Shown: positions 1 to 6,195 of the stretch, one piece after another | Numbering within the stretch: the stretch's first letter is position 1 | Layout of the letters: the number at the start of each line of letters is the position of its first letter | Source of the DNA: Limisphaerales bacterium | Lineage (GTDB): Bacteria > Verrucomicrobiota > Verrucomicrobiia > Limisphaerales > PALSA-1396 | NCBI GenBank assembly: GCA_003140275.1 | Contig: PLJQ01000017.1 | Location: forward strand, 1-7,379 | Direction of reading: 5' to 3' | Length of the DNA stretch: 7,379 bases | Translations under genes and position numbers: made by a program | Notes under the pieces: generated by a model | The model's input: the letters and a program-made list of their open reading frames with translations, nothing else | What the model was told of the DNA's origin: nothing | Database searches by the model: none

Positions 1-5
1 CGCTT

Positions 6-50
6 TTAACTGCCCGCTAACAGTTTCTCATTAAAATTATATTTACCCAT
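6..50 (-). CDS. Possible 14-codon ORF or truncated start of the next gene
   Basis: ATG at 50, ten bases after the stop of the orphan tail, is preceded by AGAGGAATT (minus strand, 59-51), the best ribosome binding site in this window. The frame MGKYNFNEKLLAGS ends at TAA (6-8). It could be the remains of a second immunity gene matching the orphan tail, a tiny leader-type ORF, or chance. It is too short to judge alone. Confidence 0.25.
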   Translation of the reverse strand: MGKYNFNEKLLAGS

Positions 51-59
51 AATTCCTCT
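51..59 (-). promoter_or_regulatory. Shine-Dalgarno-like site AGAGGA
   Basis: On the minus strand AGAGGA (59-54) is followed by ATT and ATG at 50. It is notable because the two main genes lack such a site. It supports translation starting at 50, even though the frame closes after 14 codons. Confidence 0.4.
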
Positions 60-60
60 G

Positions 61-467
61 TTAATAGGTACACCCGTCATTTGCCATCTCACTGGTCAAA
101 TTTGCAATAGCATTTTGTGCGGCTGATATTGCGTCTTTCGCCACAGCAGCACTTTGCATCGTGTTAGCGTAATCTTCAGCATTAAGATATCCTGTATAAA
201 TGGCGAGGGTTCCGTTTATCACAGCCTGTCCTATCGCCACAGGAAGGCCAATACCTGTAAAGGCAGTCGCATCGGCTACTAGATTAGCAAACTCATAGTT
301 GCACCCCAGCCATTATTACTACCAAGGTTGCTTCCTAAACTTGCTGCGTCACTAGCAGCACCTACTACTCCAAGCACACCACCCACTATGGACGGACCAA
401 GCGTTGTCGAAGATTCGGTCGGGGTCATAGATGTCATAGATCCTGACTCTATGGCATCTACGCGACA
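61..467 (-). pseudogene. Frameshifted orphan RHS-tail-like protein
   Basis: Two overlapping frames join into one plausible protein of about 125-135 residues. Candidate starts are ATG 437 (preceded by AGGA, spacing 3) and ATG 428. The first frame runs MTSMTPTESSTTLGPSIVGG to GSNNGWG and stops at 279-281. The second is open from 312 to the TAA at 61-63 and ends NAIANLTSEMANDGCTY. One extra G in the minus-strand GGGG run (304-307) would fuse them as NNGWGCNYEF, so a single-base loss fits. The product is Gly/Ala-rich with two hydrophobic stretches (IVGGVLGVVGAA; GIGLPVAIGQAVINGTLAIY) and a helical C-terminus. In style and in its final D-x-C it resembles the intact RHS tail at 893-1450, although they do not align well overall. 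It is best read as a displaced older RHS tip. A sequencing error in the homopolymer is the alternative. Confidence 0.5.
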
Positions 468-470
468 TCA

Positions 471-599
471 ACCAGTGGTGCTACGGTTGACGCTTACCAA
501 GTAATTACCGGCGGCCAACTCAAAGATTTGTTTGCGGTTAATGCCGTCCTCTTTTTTAAATCCTGTCGAAGTGAGTTTTGCTTGGAGCGCTCTTGTTTT
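471..599 (-). pseudogene. Start-less coding remnant, possibly HIRAN-domain-like
   Basis: Between the TAA of the membrane protein gene and a TGA at 468-470, the same frame reads as 43 residues with a protein-like composition: LTSTGFKKEDGINRKQIF, then ELAAGNYLVSVNRSTTG. There is no ATG or GTG start in frame. The order Gly-Phe, Glu-Asp-Gly, Asn-Arg, Ile, Gly and a Leu-Val strand loosely resembles the opening of HIRAN domains, which are small beta-barrel DNA-binding modules. The frame continues past the TGA as CRVDAIES, which could echo the later D-x-A-I motif. This may be a decayed gene fragment or chance; the family call is weak. Confidence 0.3.
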
Positions 600-893
600 T
601 TAACGTTCTGGCCCGAACCAATTCCACAAAAACAAGAGCAAGAACGCTGCTAACCAGCCAACAATTCCAATGGGAATGATGAGCCGTTTAGGACAGCGTC
701 CGTAGAAATACATGACCAGCACCACATTCAGTATCACCATTCCCACAATCACGTATGGCAATGCTTTTTCACCGACAGTACGTTCCAGCGGTTTCAACAG
801 ATACATGGACAGGGCAAAAAATACCATGCCTGCACCTGAAAAAATCATAAAACGCCCACCTGGGCCAACGCCGAATGGCTGCTTGTCGTTCAT
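600..893 (-). CDS. Small three-span membrane protein, candidate immunity partner of the RHS tail
   Basis: A 97-residue protein starting at ATG 893, which overlaps the rhs TGA by four bases (ATGA). There is no Shine-Dalgarno sequence upstream, so translation probably depends on ribosomes finishing rhs. Three hydrophobic helices are clear: about 15-33 (MIFSGAGMVFFALSMYLL), 47-64 (YVIVGMVILNVVLVMYFY) and 71-93 (LIIPIGIVGWLAAFLLLFLW). The basic loop RCPKR between helices 2 and 3 suggests, by the positive-inside rule, that the N-terminus and this loop face the cytoplasm and the C-terminus faces the periplasm. No enzyme motif is seen. Toxin tails in RHS loci are usually followed by their immunity gene, and membrane immunity proteins typically guard against membrane- or periplasm-acting toxins. 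Position supports that role, but I recognise no family. Confidence 0.82.
   Translation of the reverse strand: MNDKQPFGVGPGGRFMIFSGAGMVFFALSMYLLKPLERTVGEKALPYVIVGMVILNVVLVMYFYGRCPKRLIIPIGIVGWLAAFLLLFLWNWFGPER
890..893 (-). promoter_or_regulatory. ATGA stop-start overlap (translational coupling)
   Basis: The minus-strand bases ATGA contain both the start of the 97-residue membrane protein and the TGA stop of rhs. The preceding bases (CTCTGCAAAAA) have no ribosome binding site. Such overlaps usually couple translation and keep two products in fixed ratio. Confidence 0.8.
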
Positions 894-3800
894 TTTTTGC
901 AGAGGCAGTCACTGTTGTAAAGACTAATCATACCTCCCAACTGAGACTGCATTCCCCGTATCGTTTGATAGGTTGAGGCAGACATTTGTGCGCCAGTTTG
1001 ATTTTGCACGTCAGCCAACCTCCCAAATGGATCAAGGACTCGTTGCACGCCTGTGGAAAGACGACTAGCACCTTCTTGTCCAATACCTGATCCGGCTTCT
1101 TTCAGGCCGATTAACGTCGCTCCTCCATTAGCAGCCGATACTGGTCCGGCAATTCCGCTTCCAGATATAACAACGATCCCGTCAGTGGTATTTAGGCCGA
1201 TCACGCCAACCGGAATCGTGCCTCTCGATACTGAAACAACATAAGTCGCGTTCTTTGCAGCGTTTGCCGATAAGCTTGCCGTTAAACTACCCAATGAATA
1301 GCCAGCAGCAAGCAAAGATTCGCCCAAAGAGGCATATGAACTCCATAACGCATTATCGAACTGTTGGTTTATATCGCTCATGGATTGAATGGCGCTGCGG
1401 ATTGTTCCTTCCATGTGGGCGATAGTCGATGCGAGAGCATCACAGTCCACCAAACCAAGGAAATCAACCGAGTTGACCGGGTCGTTCCCAACAAAGCGAT
1501 AGAGATTCAAACCACCGAGTTCGTCGATGGGGTCTCTGTTTGGCCACCGTTGCAAATTCGGTTCATAGTAGCGATAGAGGTAATAAACCAATCCAGAATT
1601 CGGATGATACTCTTTTGATGAAAACCGATACAGATTGGCATCCGCCAACGGCCCGCTCATAGAAAGAACATTCCCAAAGGAATCGTAAAGATATTTTGCA
1701 ACGATCAGTTGCTGCGCGTTGATGAGCGCAGTCACATTGCCATTACCATCCGCGTGATAGTAAACAGTTAGTTGTGAGCCATGATCGGTGCGGGCCAGCA
1801 ATCCGCCGATACCGCTAGCACTTTGCAAGCTGCCACTAAAATCTCGGCCTCTTGTGTAACTGATCGTTGGCAGGTTGTTTGCATCCCGTTCCTGAATCAC
1901 CAGGTTGGCATCATAAACATAACGCACTTCATTGGTCTGCACCCAAGTGCTGGTCCACGTGTACTCCTTGCGAATCCGCCGACGCATCTTGCCGTCATAC
2001 GTAAACTCAGATTTCCACTTGTTTGTGACCGTGACACGAAGCAACTGGTTCTCGTTGTCGTAATCGAAGGCGCGAGTTCCGTCGCTGGTAAGATTGCCGT
2101 TTAGATCATACGTGTAAGGAACTGAATTCGAGAGAGTCGCTGTAATGCTGTTGGTGTCACTGCGGCCGTAGCTGTCTTTGGCAATCGCCTTGTAGGTGTT
2201 GCTCCCATTCGTCACCGTTAAGCTCTCCTTTGCAAAGGTGTTGTCCAAATACAATACGGCGTTGGAAGAATTAACCGTCACGTTCGTTGCCGCGCTGGTC
2301 GTGGTACCGGCCACGGTGAGCGTGCCACTGTTTGTCGCAGTCGTCAGTTCATTCAGATTGTTCACATTGAACGCTTGCACCAGCGCGTTGTTCGTACGCC
2401 AGTTCAAGTTGCCCGCCGCGTCGTAGGTGTAACCGAACTGTTCCTGCAACCGATTCGTGGTGCCGCCGGATTCCTTTCCCTTCGCCGTCTTTAACTGGCC
2501 AATGTTGTCGTACGTGTAATCGACGTAATTGGTCGCCGTGAACACCTGCTGTATCCGTTGATTGCCCACGTTGTAGCTGTATTGATGGGAGTTCAGATTG
2601 GTGTCACCGCTGTTCTTCAAATAAGTTCCGGTGAGCCGGGCAACGGTATCGTAAAGGTTGGTGATGTAAGCCGTGTTGGGTAAAGTCAGTTTGTTCACTT
2701 GCAATTGCCGGGTGGCATCATACGCGCAAGTGAACACGCCAGCAGGCGAAGTGATGTTGGTCATCCGGCTGGCACTGTCATACCCATAACTCTGCGTCCA
2801 CGCTGAGGCATTGGGCGCCAACAGCGTCAAACTGCTGCGCCTCCTTCCGTTGTCGTAAGTGTAGCTCACAGTGTCATTGGCCCACGGGCCATCTTCACTT
2901 AGCAACGCGCCGAAACTGGTGTAACCATACACAGTCGTCCCCGCTGCGTCCACCATGTTTGTGAGCCGATTCAGAGCATCGTAACTCAACTGGATGTTCG
3001 TGCTGGTGTTGTAAATAATGTTCGTCTGATTTCCGACCGCGTCGTAAAAATACTGGGTCTGATGACTCAAAGCATCCAGTCGATTCGTCAGACGATTATT
3101 GGAGTCGTAGGTATAAACGAACAGGACATTGGCCGCCGCATCCACTTTGTTGGTGACGAGACCAAACTGATTGTAGTTCCAGGAAGTCGTCTGGCTTTTG
3201 CCATCAGTGAGCGTCAACCTATCGCCGGCGGCGTTGTAAGAGTATTGGTTGGTCGTAATGCCGGGATAAACCTCGCTGGTCTTGCGTCCCGCCGCATCGT
3301 AAACGTAGTTGACGACGTTCGACCCAAGCTGGTTCGTGTAGCGGGTCGCCGCGCGCACGTTCGCCGAATAACCGAACGCCTCCACCCCGCCATCGGGATA
3401 GGCGCGCGTCAGCAAGCGATTCAAATTGTCAAAGGTGTTGGTGATGGTCACTCCGTTTGCATCCACCGAGTTGGTGGCGCGGTCGAGGACATCGTAAACG
3501 ATTTTGCTCGCCTGGCCGAAGGCATTGCTGATGGCCACCGGCAGACCCTGATTGTTGAACCAGTTGGTAATGCTGGTTCCGGCCCGGTCGACGGAATTGG
3601 TAAGCTGGCCGATGAGATTGTAATTGTTGGTTACGCCGTAGCCATCGGCATAAACGGTGTTGGTCCGGTGTCCGGCGTTGTCGTAGAAAAACGACGTGAC
3701 CTGGTTCAGCGGATCGGTGATCGACGACAGCGCGCCGCAGGTGCAGTAATTGTAGAGCGTAACCCGACCGAGCGCATTGGTTTGAGCAACCAATTGCCGG

Positions 3801-6175
3801 ACCGAGTTATACGTGAAGGAGTTGCTGTATCCCATTCGATCCACCACCTTCACCAAATCCAGTTTGTCGTAGGTGTTGGTAATGAACGTGCCGTCGGGAT
3901 ACGTCTGGCTGGTCAAGCGTTGCAAATTATCCCAGGTGTTCGTAACGGTCAGGCCGCGCGGATCGGTTTGAGAATAGACCAGGCCGTTAAGGTAAGTGAA
4001 CGAATTGGTACGGCTGATTTCCAGGTCGATGGTTTCAGCCAGCCAATTGGTGAACGAGCCGCTGCTAAAATAAATGTTGGTGGTCGTCAGGCCGGCGGGC
4101 GTTTTGACACTCGCGAGTTGCTGGTTGGCGTTGTAGGAAAACACCGTCAGTTCGTTGAGTGCATTGTAGTTGGTGACGACCTGATGGTAGGCGTTGTAGG
4201 CGTTGCTCGTCACTTGGACGCCCAAGGCATTGGTGGCGGCAACGAGGTCAATGGCGTTCGTCGCGTAAGCGAACTCATTGGTTTGCACACCGATGGTGGT
4301 TGCATCGACGGAAAACGTGCTGACCTCGTTGGTGGCAAAACCGAGACTGTTACGGTCGTTGCGTGAGAAAGCGGTCGTCCCGTCCGGCAGGACGCGGGCG
4401 ACGAACATGGGCAGCACTTGCGTGCCTTCGTAGTCACTGGCGATCTTTCCGGTATAATCGTACCAGGTTTTCTGGCCCTCTATCGAGCCGGCGCTATCGG
4501 GACTGGGGGTTCGTATCAGCGATAGAGTTTGGCCAACGGCGTTAGGAGAGTAAGTGTAACTTTTGAGCCAGTGTTGCATCCGCGCCTTTCGGAAATCATT
4601 ACTCGTCAGTGCGGAGATATTCGTCGTGGACAATGCCGCATACTGTCGGCGTCCCCAATGAAAGGTGTTTCGAAGATTCAGTTCGGAATTGTCAAACGAG
4701 TTTGTGTAGGGAGTCGTGGCCGGAATTTCGTTGGTCGAATACGAACTGGCAATTCCGGGAGCACTGTTTGTGTAGAGGTAAAGTTGCTGGCTGCCATCTG
4801 GCTCTGTAATCAACACGGAGCGGCCATCAGGAGCAATGTTATTGGTGGTTGTATCGGCGATGACGAAGCTGTTGGTGCCGTAAGGCGTGATCAAGTTGGT
4901 CACCCAATCGTTGGTATCGTAAACGAATGAACTGGAAATCCCGGCGACATCAATGATGTTTGTCAAGTGGCCGTTGTCGTCATAAGCCAGTGAATTAGTG
5001 CGACCAAACGCATCCACCACCTGGCTGATCAGATTGGTGCTATAACTGTTGGCCGCAACATAGGAGATCGTGTTGGTGCGGCCATCACCATCGACCACAG
5101 TTTGAAGGCGGATGACGGGATTGGTGGGGTTGTAAGTGGCGTAGTTAAGGCGCGTCTTTTGCGACTGTGCGTTCCACTGTTCCGTTAGAAATGCTTCCTG
5201 AAAAGCTCCGGAGCTATTGGTCACAACAAAACCGTAAACGTCCTGGCTCCCGTCGGGATTAGACAGCGTAAAGCCGTTGGTCGTGTCGCCAGTCAGGCGC
5301 GTGTTGGTGAGATAATCGTTGGTGCGAAAGAAAGTCACCTCTTTGCCGCCGGGTAGATGAACCACGTTATTCGTATAGACGTCCTGAGTCACATAAGAAA
5401 ACCAGGAGGAATTCCATTTCTTCCCGACATTGAAGATGTTGGTATTCAATCCCGCCGTGAATTCCCGTTGTTTGAATGCCAGCTCGAATGAAATGCGCGG
5501 ACCCAGGGCGGGTTGGTAACCGAGCGGTTCATCGTGTAACCAGAGTGAAATGTACGGCTCAGAAACACTCCAGACAGGCATTCCACAGTCGTTCGTTGGT
5601 GTGGTGTCTGGCGGGGTCAATGGTGGTGGTGGCCCAGACGGGGGGGGCGAGCCGCCGTCGGGGCCGTCACCGGGCGGTGGTGGTACAAATCCATTGCAAC
5701 CCACCGTGATGGTCTGATTGGCCCCGGCAACCTGCCATTCACCTGTGTCCCGGATTGTCACCGTAAAGTAGCCGGCGCCGCAATAGAACGAGCCGATGGG
5801 AATTGGCTCGGAGCAAGTCCAATCTGGATCAGCGGCGCCGCAAGCAAGGCCAGCTCCCATTATGTAGTCTCCGTACCAATAACCCGGAAAAGTAATACAA
5901 GGGTCACTGCGCCAAAAACGGGCGACGTCGACAATCACTCCACAATTAGTTCCGATTCCCGACCAACTGAGATTACCATAAACTTCAGCCCTTAACCGAT
6001 CTGGCTTAAAGAACACTACTGCCATTAGAAGTGTGGCCAAGCCCCAATTAACCACGAAAAACGAACGAGGTGCATTGCAAACTTTTTGCGGAATGAAAGT
6101 ACGAAGAATCCAACCAAGGAATGCACCGACGTTTTGTTCACGGCTGAAAGTGGTTCCAGTTTTCATATTTTGCAT
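890..6175 (-). CDS. RHS/YD-repeat protein with variable C-terminal tail, candidate polymorphic toxin
   Basis: An intact frame of about 1,761 residues. Residue numbers here and in the other entries count from the most upstream possible start, a TTG at 6268. I prefer ATG 6175 (residue 32) or ATG 6166 (residue 35): the TTG would overlap the upstream gene by 73 bases and is followed by a charged, low-hydrophobicity stretch. No candidate has a clear Shine-Dalgarno site. Order of parts: signal peptide (hydrophobic 69-87, likely cut near RLRA-EVYG, 94/95); Cys-rich module (95-194); Pro/Gly linker (195-225); RHS N-terminal domain (228-370); YD repeats (370-1528) of the type 'YTYDNxGxLTN'; RHS-associated core (1529-1606) with 'YLYDSFGNV', 'YRYYEPNLQRWPNRDPI' and 'NLYRFVGNDPVNSVDFLGL'; then a 186-residue unique tail. 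RHS proteins form a hollow beta-shell around a C-terminal toxin, often released by autoproteolysis after the core. The tail matches no toxin family I recognise. The core end reads VDFLGL, not the usual VDPLGL. Confidence 0.93.
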   Translation of the reverse strand: MQNMKTGTTFSREQNVGAFLGWILRTFIPQKVCNAPRSFFVVNWGLATLLMAVVFFKPDRLRAEVYGNLSWSGIGTNCGVIVDVARFWRSDPCITFPGYWYGDYIMGAGLACGAADPDWTCSEPIPIGSFYCGAGYFTVTIRDTGEWQVAGANQTITVGCNGFVPPPPGDGPDGGSPPPSGPPPPLTPPDTTPTNDCGMPVWSVSEPYISLWLHDEPLGYQPALGPRISFELAFKQREFTAGLNTNIFNVGKKWNSSWFSYVTQDVYTNNVVHLPGGKEVTFFRTNDYLTNTRLTGDTTNGFTLSNPDGSQDVYGFVVTNSSGAFQEAFLTEQWNAQSQKTRLNYATYNPTNPVIRLQTVVDGDGRTNTISYVAANSYSTNLISQVVDAFGRTNSLAYDDNGHLTNIIDVAGISSSFVYDTNDWVTNLITPYGTNSFVIADTTTNNIAPDGRSVLITEPDGSQQLYLYTNSAPGIASSYSTNEIPATTPYTNSFDNSELNLRNTFHWGRRQYAALSTTNISALTSNDFRKARMQHWLKSYTYSPNAVGQTLSLIRTPSPDSAGSIEGQKTWYDYTGKIASDYEGTQVLPMFVARVLPDGTTAFSRNDRNSLGFATNEVSTFSVDATTIGVQTNEFAYATNAIDLVAATNALGVQVTSNAYNAYHQVVTNYNALNELTVFSYNANQQLASVKTPAGLTTTNIYFSSGSFTNWLAETIDLEISRTNSFTYLNGLVYSQTDPRGLTVTNTWDNLQRLTSQTYPDGTFITNTYDKLDLVKVVDRMGYSNSFTYNSVRQLVAQTNALGRVTLYNYCTCGALSSITDPLNQVTSFFYDNAGHRTNTVYADGYGVTNNYNLIGQLTNSVDRAGTSITNWFNNQGLPVAISNAFGQASKIVYDVLDRATNSVDANGVTITNTFDNLNRLLTRAYPDGGVEAFGYSANVRAATRYTNQLGSNVVNYVYDAAGRKTSEVYPGITTNQYSYNAAGDRLTLTDGKSQTTSWNYNQFGLVTNKVDAAANVLFVYTYDSNNRLTNRLDALSHQTQYFYDAVGNQTNIIYNTSTNIQLSYDALNRLTNMVDAAGTTVYGYTSFGALLSEDGPWANDTVSYTYDNGRRRSSLTLLAPNASAWTQSYGYDSASRMTNITSPAGVFTCAYDATRQLQVNKLTLPNTAYITNLYDTVARLTGTYLKNSGDTNLNSHQYSYNVGNQRIQQVFTATNYVDYTYDNIGQLKTAKGKESGGTTNRLQEQFGYTYDAAGNLNWRTNNALVQAFNVNNLNELTTATNSGTLTVAGTTTSAATNVTVNSSNAVLYLDNTFAKESLTVTNGSNTYKAIAKDSYGRSDTNSITATLSNSVPYTYDLNGNLTSDGTRAFDYDNENQLLRVTVTNKWKSEFTYDGKMRRRIRKEYTWTSTWVQTNEVRYVYDANLVIQERDANNLPTISYTRGRDFSGSLQSASGIGGLLARTDHGSQLTVYYHADGNGNVTALINAQQLIVAKYLYDSFGNVLSMSGPLADANLYRFSSKEYHPNSGLVYYLYRYYEPNLQRWPNRDPIDELGGLNLYRFVGNDPVNSVDFLGLVDCDALASTIAHMEGTIRSAIQSMSDINQQFDNALWSSYASLGESLLAAGYSLGSLTASLSANAAKNATYVVSVSRGTIPVGVIGLNTTDGIVVISGSGIAGPVSAANGGATLIGLKEAGSGIGQEGASRLSTGVQRVLDPFGRLADVQNQTGAQMSASTYQTIRGMQSQLGGMISLYNSDCLCKK
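893..1450 (-). other. Variable C-terminal tail of the RHS protein, candidate effector
   Basis: These 186 residues (1607-1792) follow VDFLGL. The first 60 look helical (ASTIAHMEGTIRSAIQSM, WSSYASLGESLLAAGYSL). The middle is Gly/Ala/Val/Ile-rich with Gly spacing like membrane-inserting segments (VGVIGLNTTDGIVVISGSG, then IAGPVSAANGGATLIGL). The end is polar-helical and closes with SDCLCKK. There are three cysteines (VDC, DCLC). No nuclease, deaminase, ADP-ribosyltransferase or peptidase motif is visible. A membrane-acting or pore-forming role is inferred from the Gly-rich hydrophobic middle and the adjoining membrane protein; it could equally be a non-toxic tail. Confidence 0.55.
1451..1684 (-). 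other. RHS repeat-associated core domain
   Basis: Residues about 1529-1606 carry the conserved core pattern: YLYDSFGNV, then YRFSSKEYHPNSGLVYYLYR, YYEPNLQRWPNRDPI, GGLNLYRFVGNDPV and NSVDFLGL. In characterised RHS proteins this region plugs the shell and acts as an autoprotease that frees the C-terminal tail. Here the conserved Pro before the final Leu-Gly-Leu is Phe. The boundary at 1450/1451 marks the switch from conserved core to unique tail. Confidence 0.88.
1685..5161 (-). repeat. YD (RHS) repeat array in the shell domain
   Basis: Residues about 370-1528 are tandem degenerate units of roughly 20 residues containing Y-x-Y-D, a Gly turn and a following Thr-Asn, for example 'YTYDSNNRLTNRLDALS' and 'FYDAVGNQTNIIYN'. 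At DNA level this gives frequent ttggtg/gttggt words on the plus strand. Such repeats build the spiral beta-strands of the RHS cocoon. The Thr-Asn enrichment at the repeat junctions is marked and resembles Verrucomicrobiota RHS proteins. A 'YCTCGAL' unit occurs near residues 840-846. Confidence 0.9.
2113..2340 (-). other. Beta-rich insert within the YD array
   Basis: At about residues 1310-1385 the YD pattern stops and is replaced by a Thr/Asn/Ser-rich segment (LTVAGTTTSAATNVTV, VLYLDNTFAKESLTV, YKAIAKDSYGRSDTNSITAT). Normal YD units then resume at 'VPYTYDLNGNLTSDG'. The alternating pattern suggests a small all-beta, Ig-like fold of about 75 residues projecting from or capping the shell. I believe similar inserts occur in other Verrucomicrobiota RHS proteins, but I cannot confirm this from the window. 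Confidence 0.55.
5594..5686 (-). other. Pro/Gly linker containing a C8 homopolymer tract
   Basis: Residues 195-225 are a low-complexity linker of Pro, Gly, Asp and Ser, ending in a Thr-rich part just before the RHS N-terminal domain (CGMPVWSV). It separates the Cys-rich module from the shell. The coding strand carries eight consecutive C (plus-strand G at 5640-5647) read as Ser-Pro-Pro-Pro-Ser; a one-base slip here would stop production of the shell and tail. Confidence 0.75.
5688..5986 (-). other. Cys-rich N-terminal module of the RHS protein, unknown family
   Basis: Residues 95-194 follow the signal peptide. They contain six cysteines (about 109, 123, 143, 152, 163 and 191), many Gly and aromatic residues, and a beta-strand-like end (YFTVTIRDTGEWQVAG, TITVGCNGF). 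After export these cysteines could pair as disulfides. I do not recognise the family. It may be an attachment or receptor-facing module, which is inference from position only. Confidence 0.45.
5987..6175 (-). other. N-terminal Sec signal sequence of the RHS protein
   Basis: From ATG 6175 the protein starts with a long N-region containing Lys and Arg. A weakly hydrophobic patch (VGAFLGWILRTFIP) follows, then the main hydrophobic segment (SFFVVNWGLATLLMAVVFF), then KPDRLRA and the predicted cut before EVYGN. A signal peptide implies export across the inner membrane, unlike the cytoplasmic, T6SS-loaded Rhs effectors of Proteobacteria. The long N-region is atypical; an uncleaved membrane anchor is an alternative. 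Confidence 0.6.
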
Positions 6176-6195
6176 TAGGGTCCGAAAATTCAATT

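Noticed and set aside
468..470. In-frame TGA joining the HIRAN-like stretch and the orphan tail, considered as stop-codon recoding
   Set aside because: TGA ends both rhs and the upstream gene here, so reassignment is unlikely, and no selenocysteine hairpin was noticed downstream.
581..603. GAGCGCTC palindrome followed by a T run on the plus strand, possible terminator
   Set aside because: The 8-base palindrome has no loop and the T run is on the wrong strand for the minus-strand operon, so it is not a credible intrinsic terminator.
3062..4366. Plus-strand open frame of 434 codons opposite the YD array
   Set aside because: It is a mirror of the repetitive minus-strand YD coding, low in complexity (Val, Gly, Arg, Ile) with no domain pattern. 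The minus strand has clear RHS repeats, so this is a shadow frame.
4210..4437. Minus-strand 75-codon frame in another register inside rhs
   Set aside because: It lies wholly inside the intact RHS frame, has a composition typical of out-of-frame translation, and has no ribosome binding site.
1685..5161. Many repeated short words (ttggtg, gttggt, cgtaa) suggesting a DNA repeat or CRISPR array
   Set aside because: They arise from recurring Thr-Asn and Tyr-Asp codons in the protein repeats; spacing and sequence are degenerate and there are no constant direct repeats with unique spacers.
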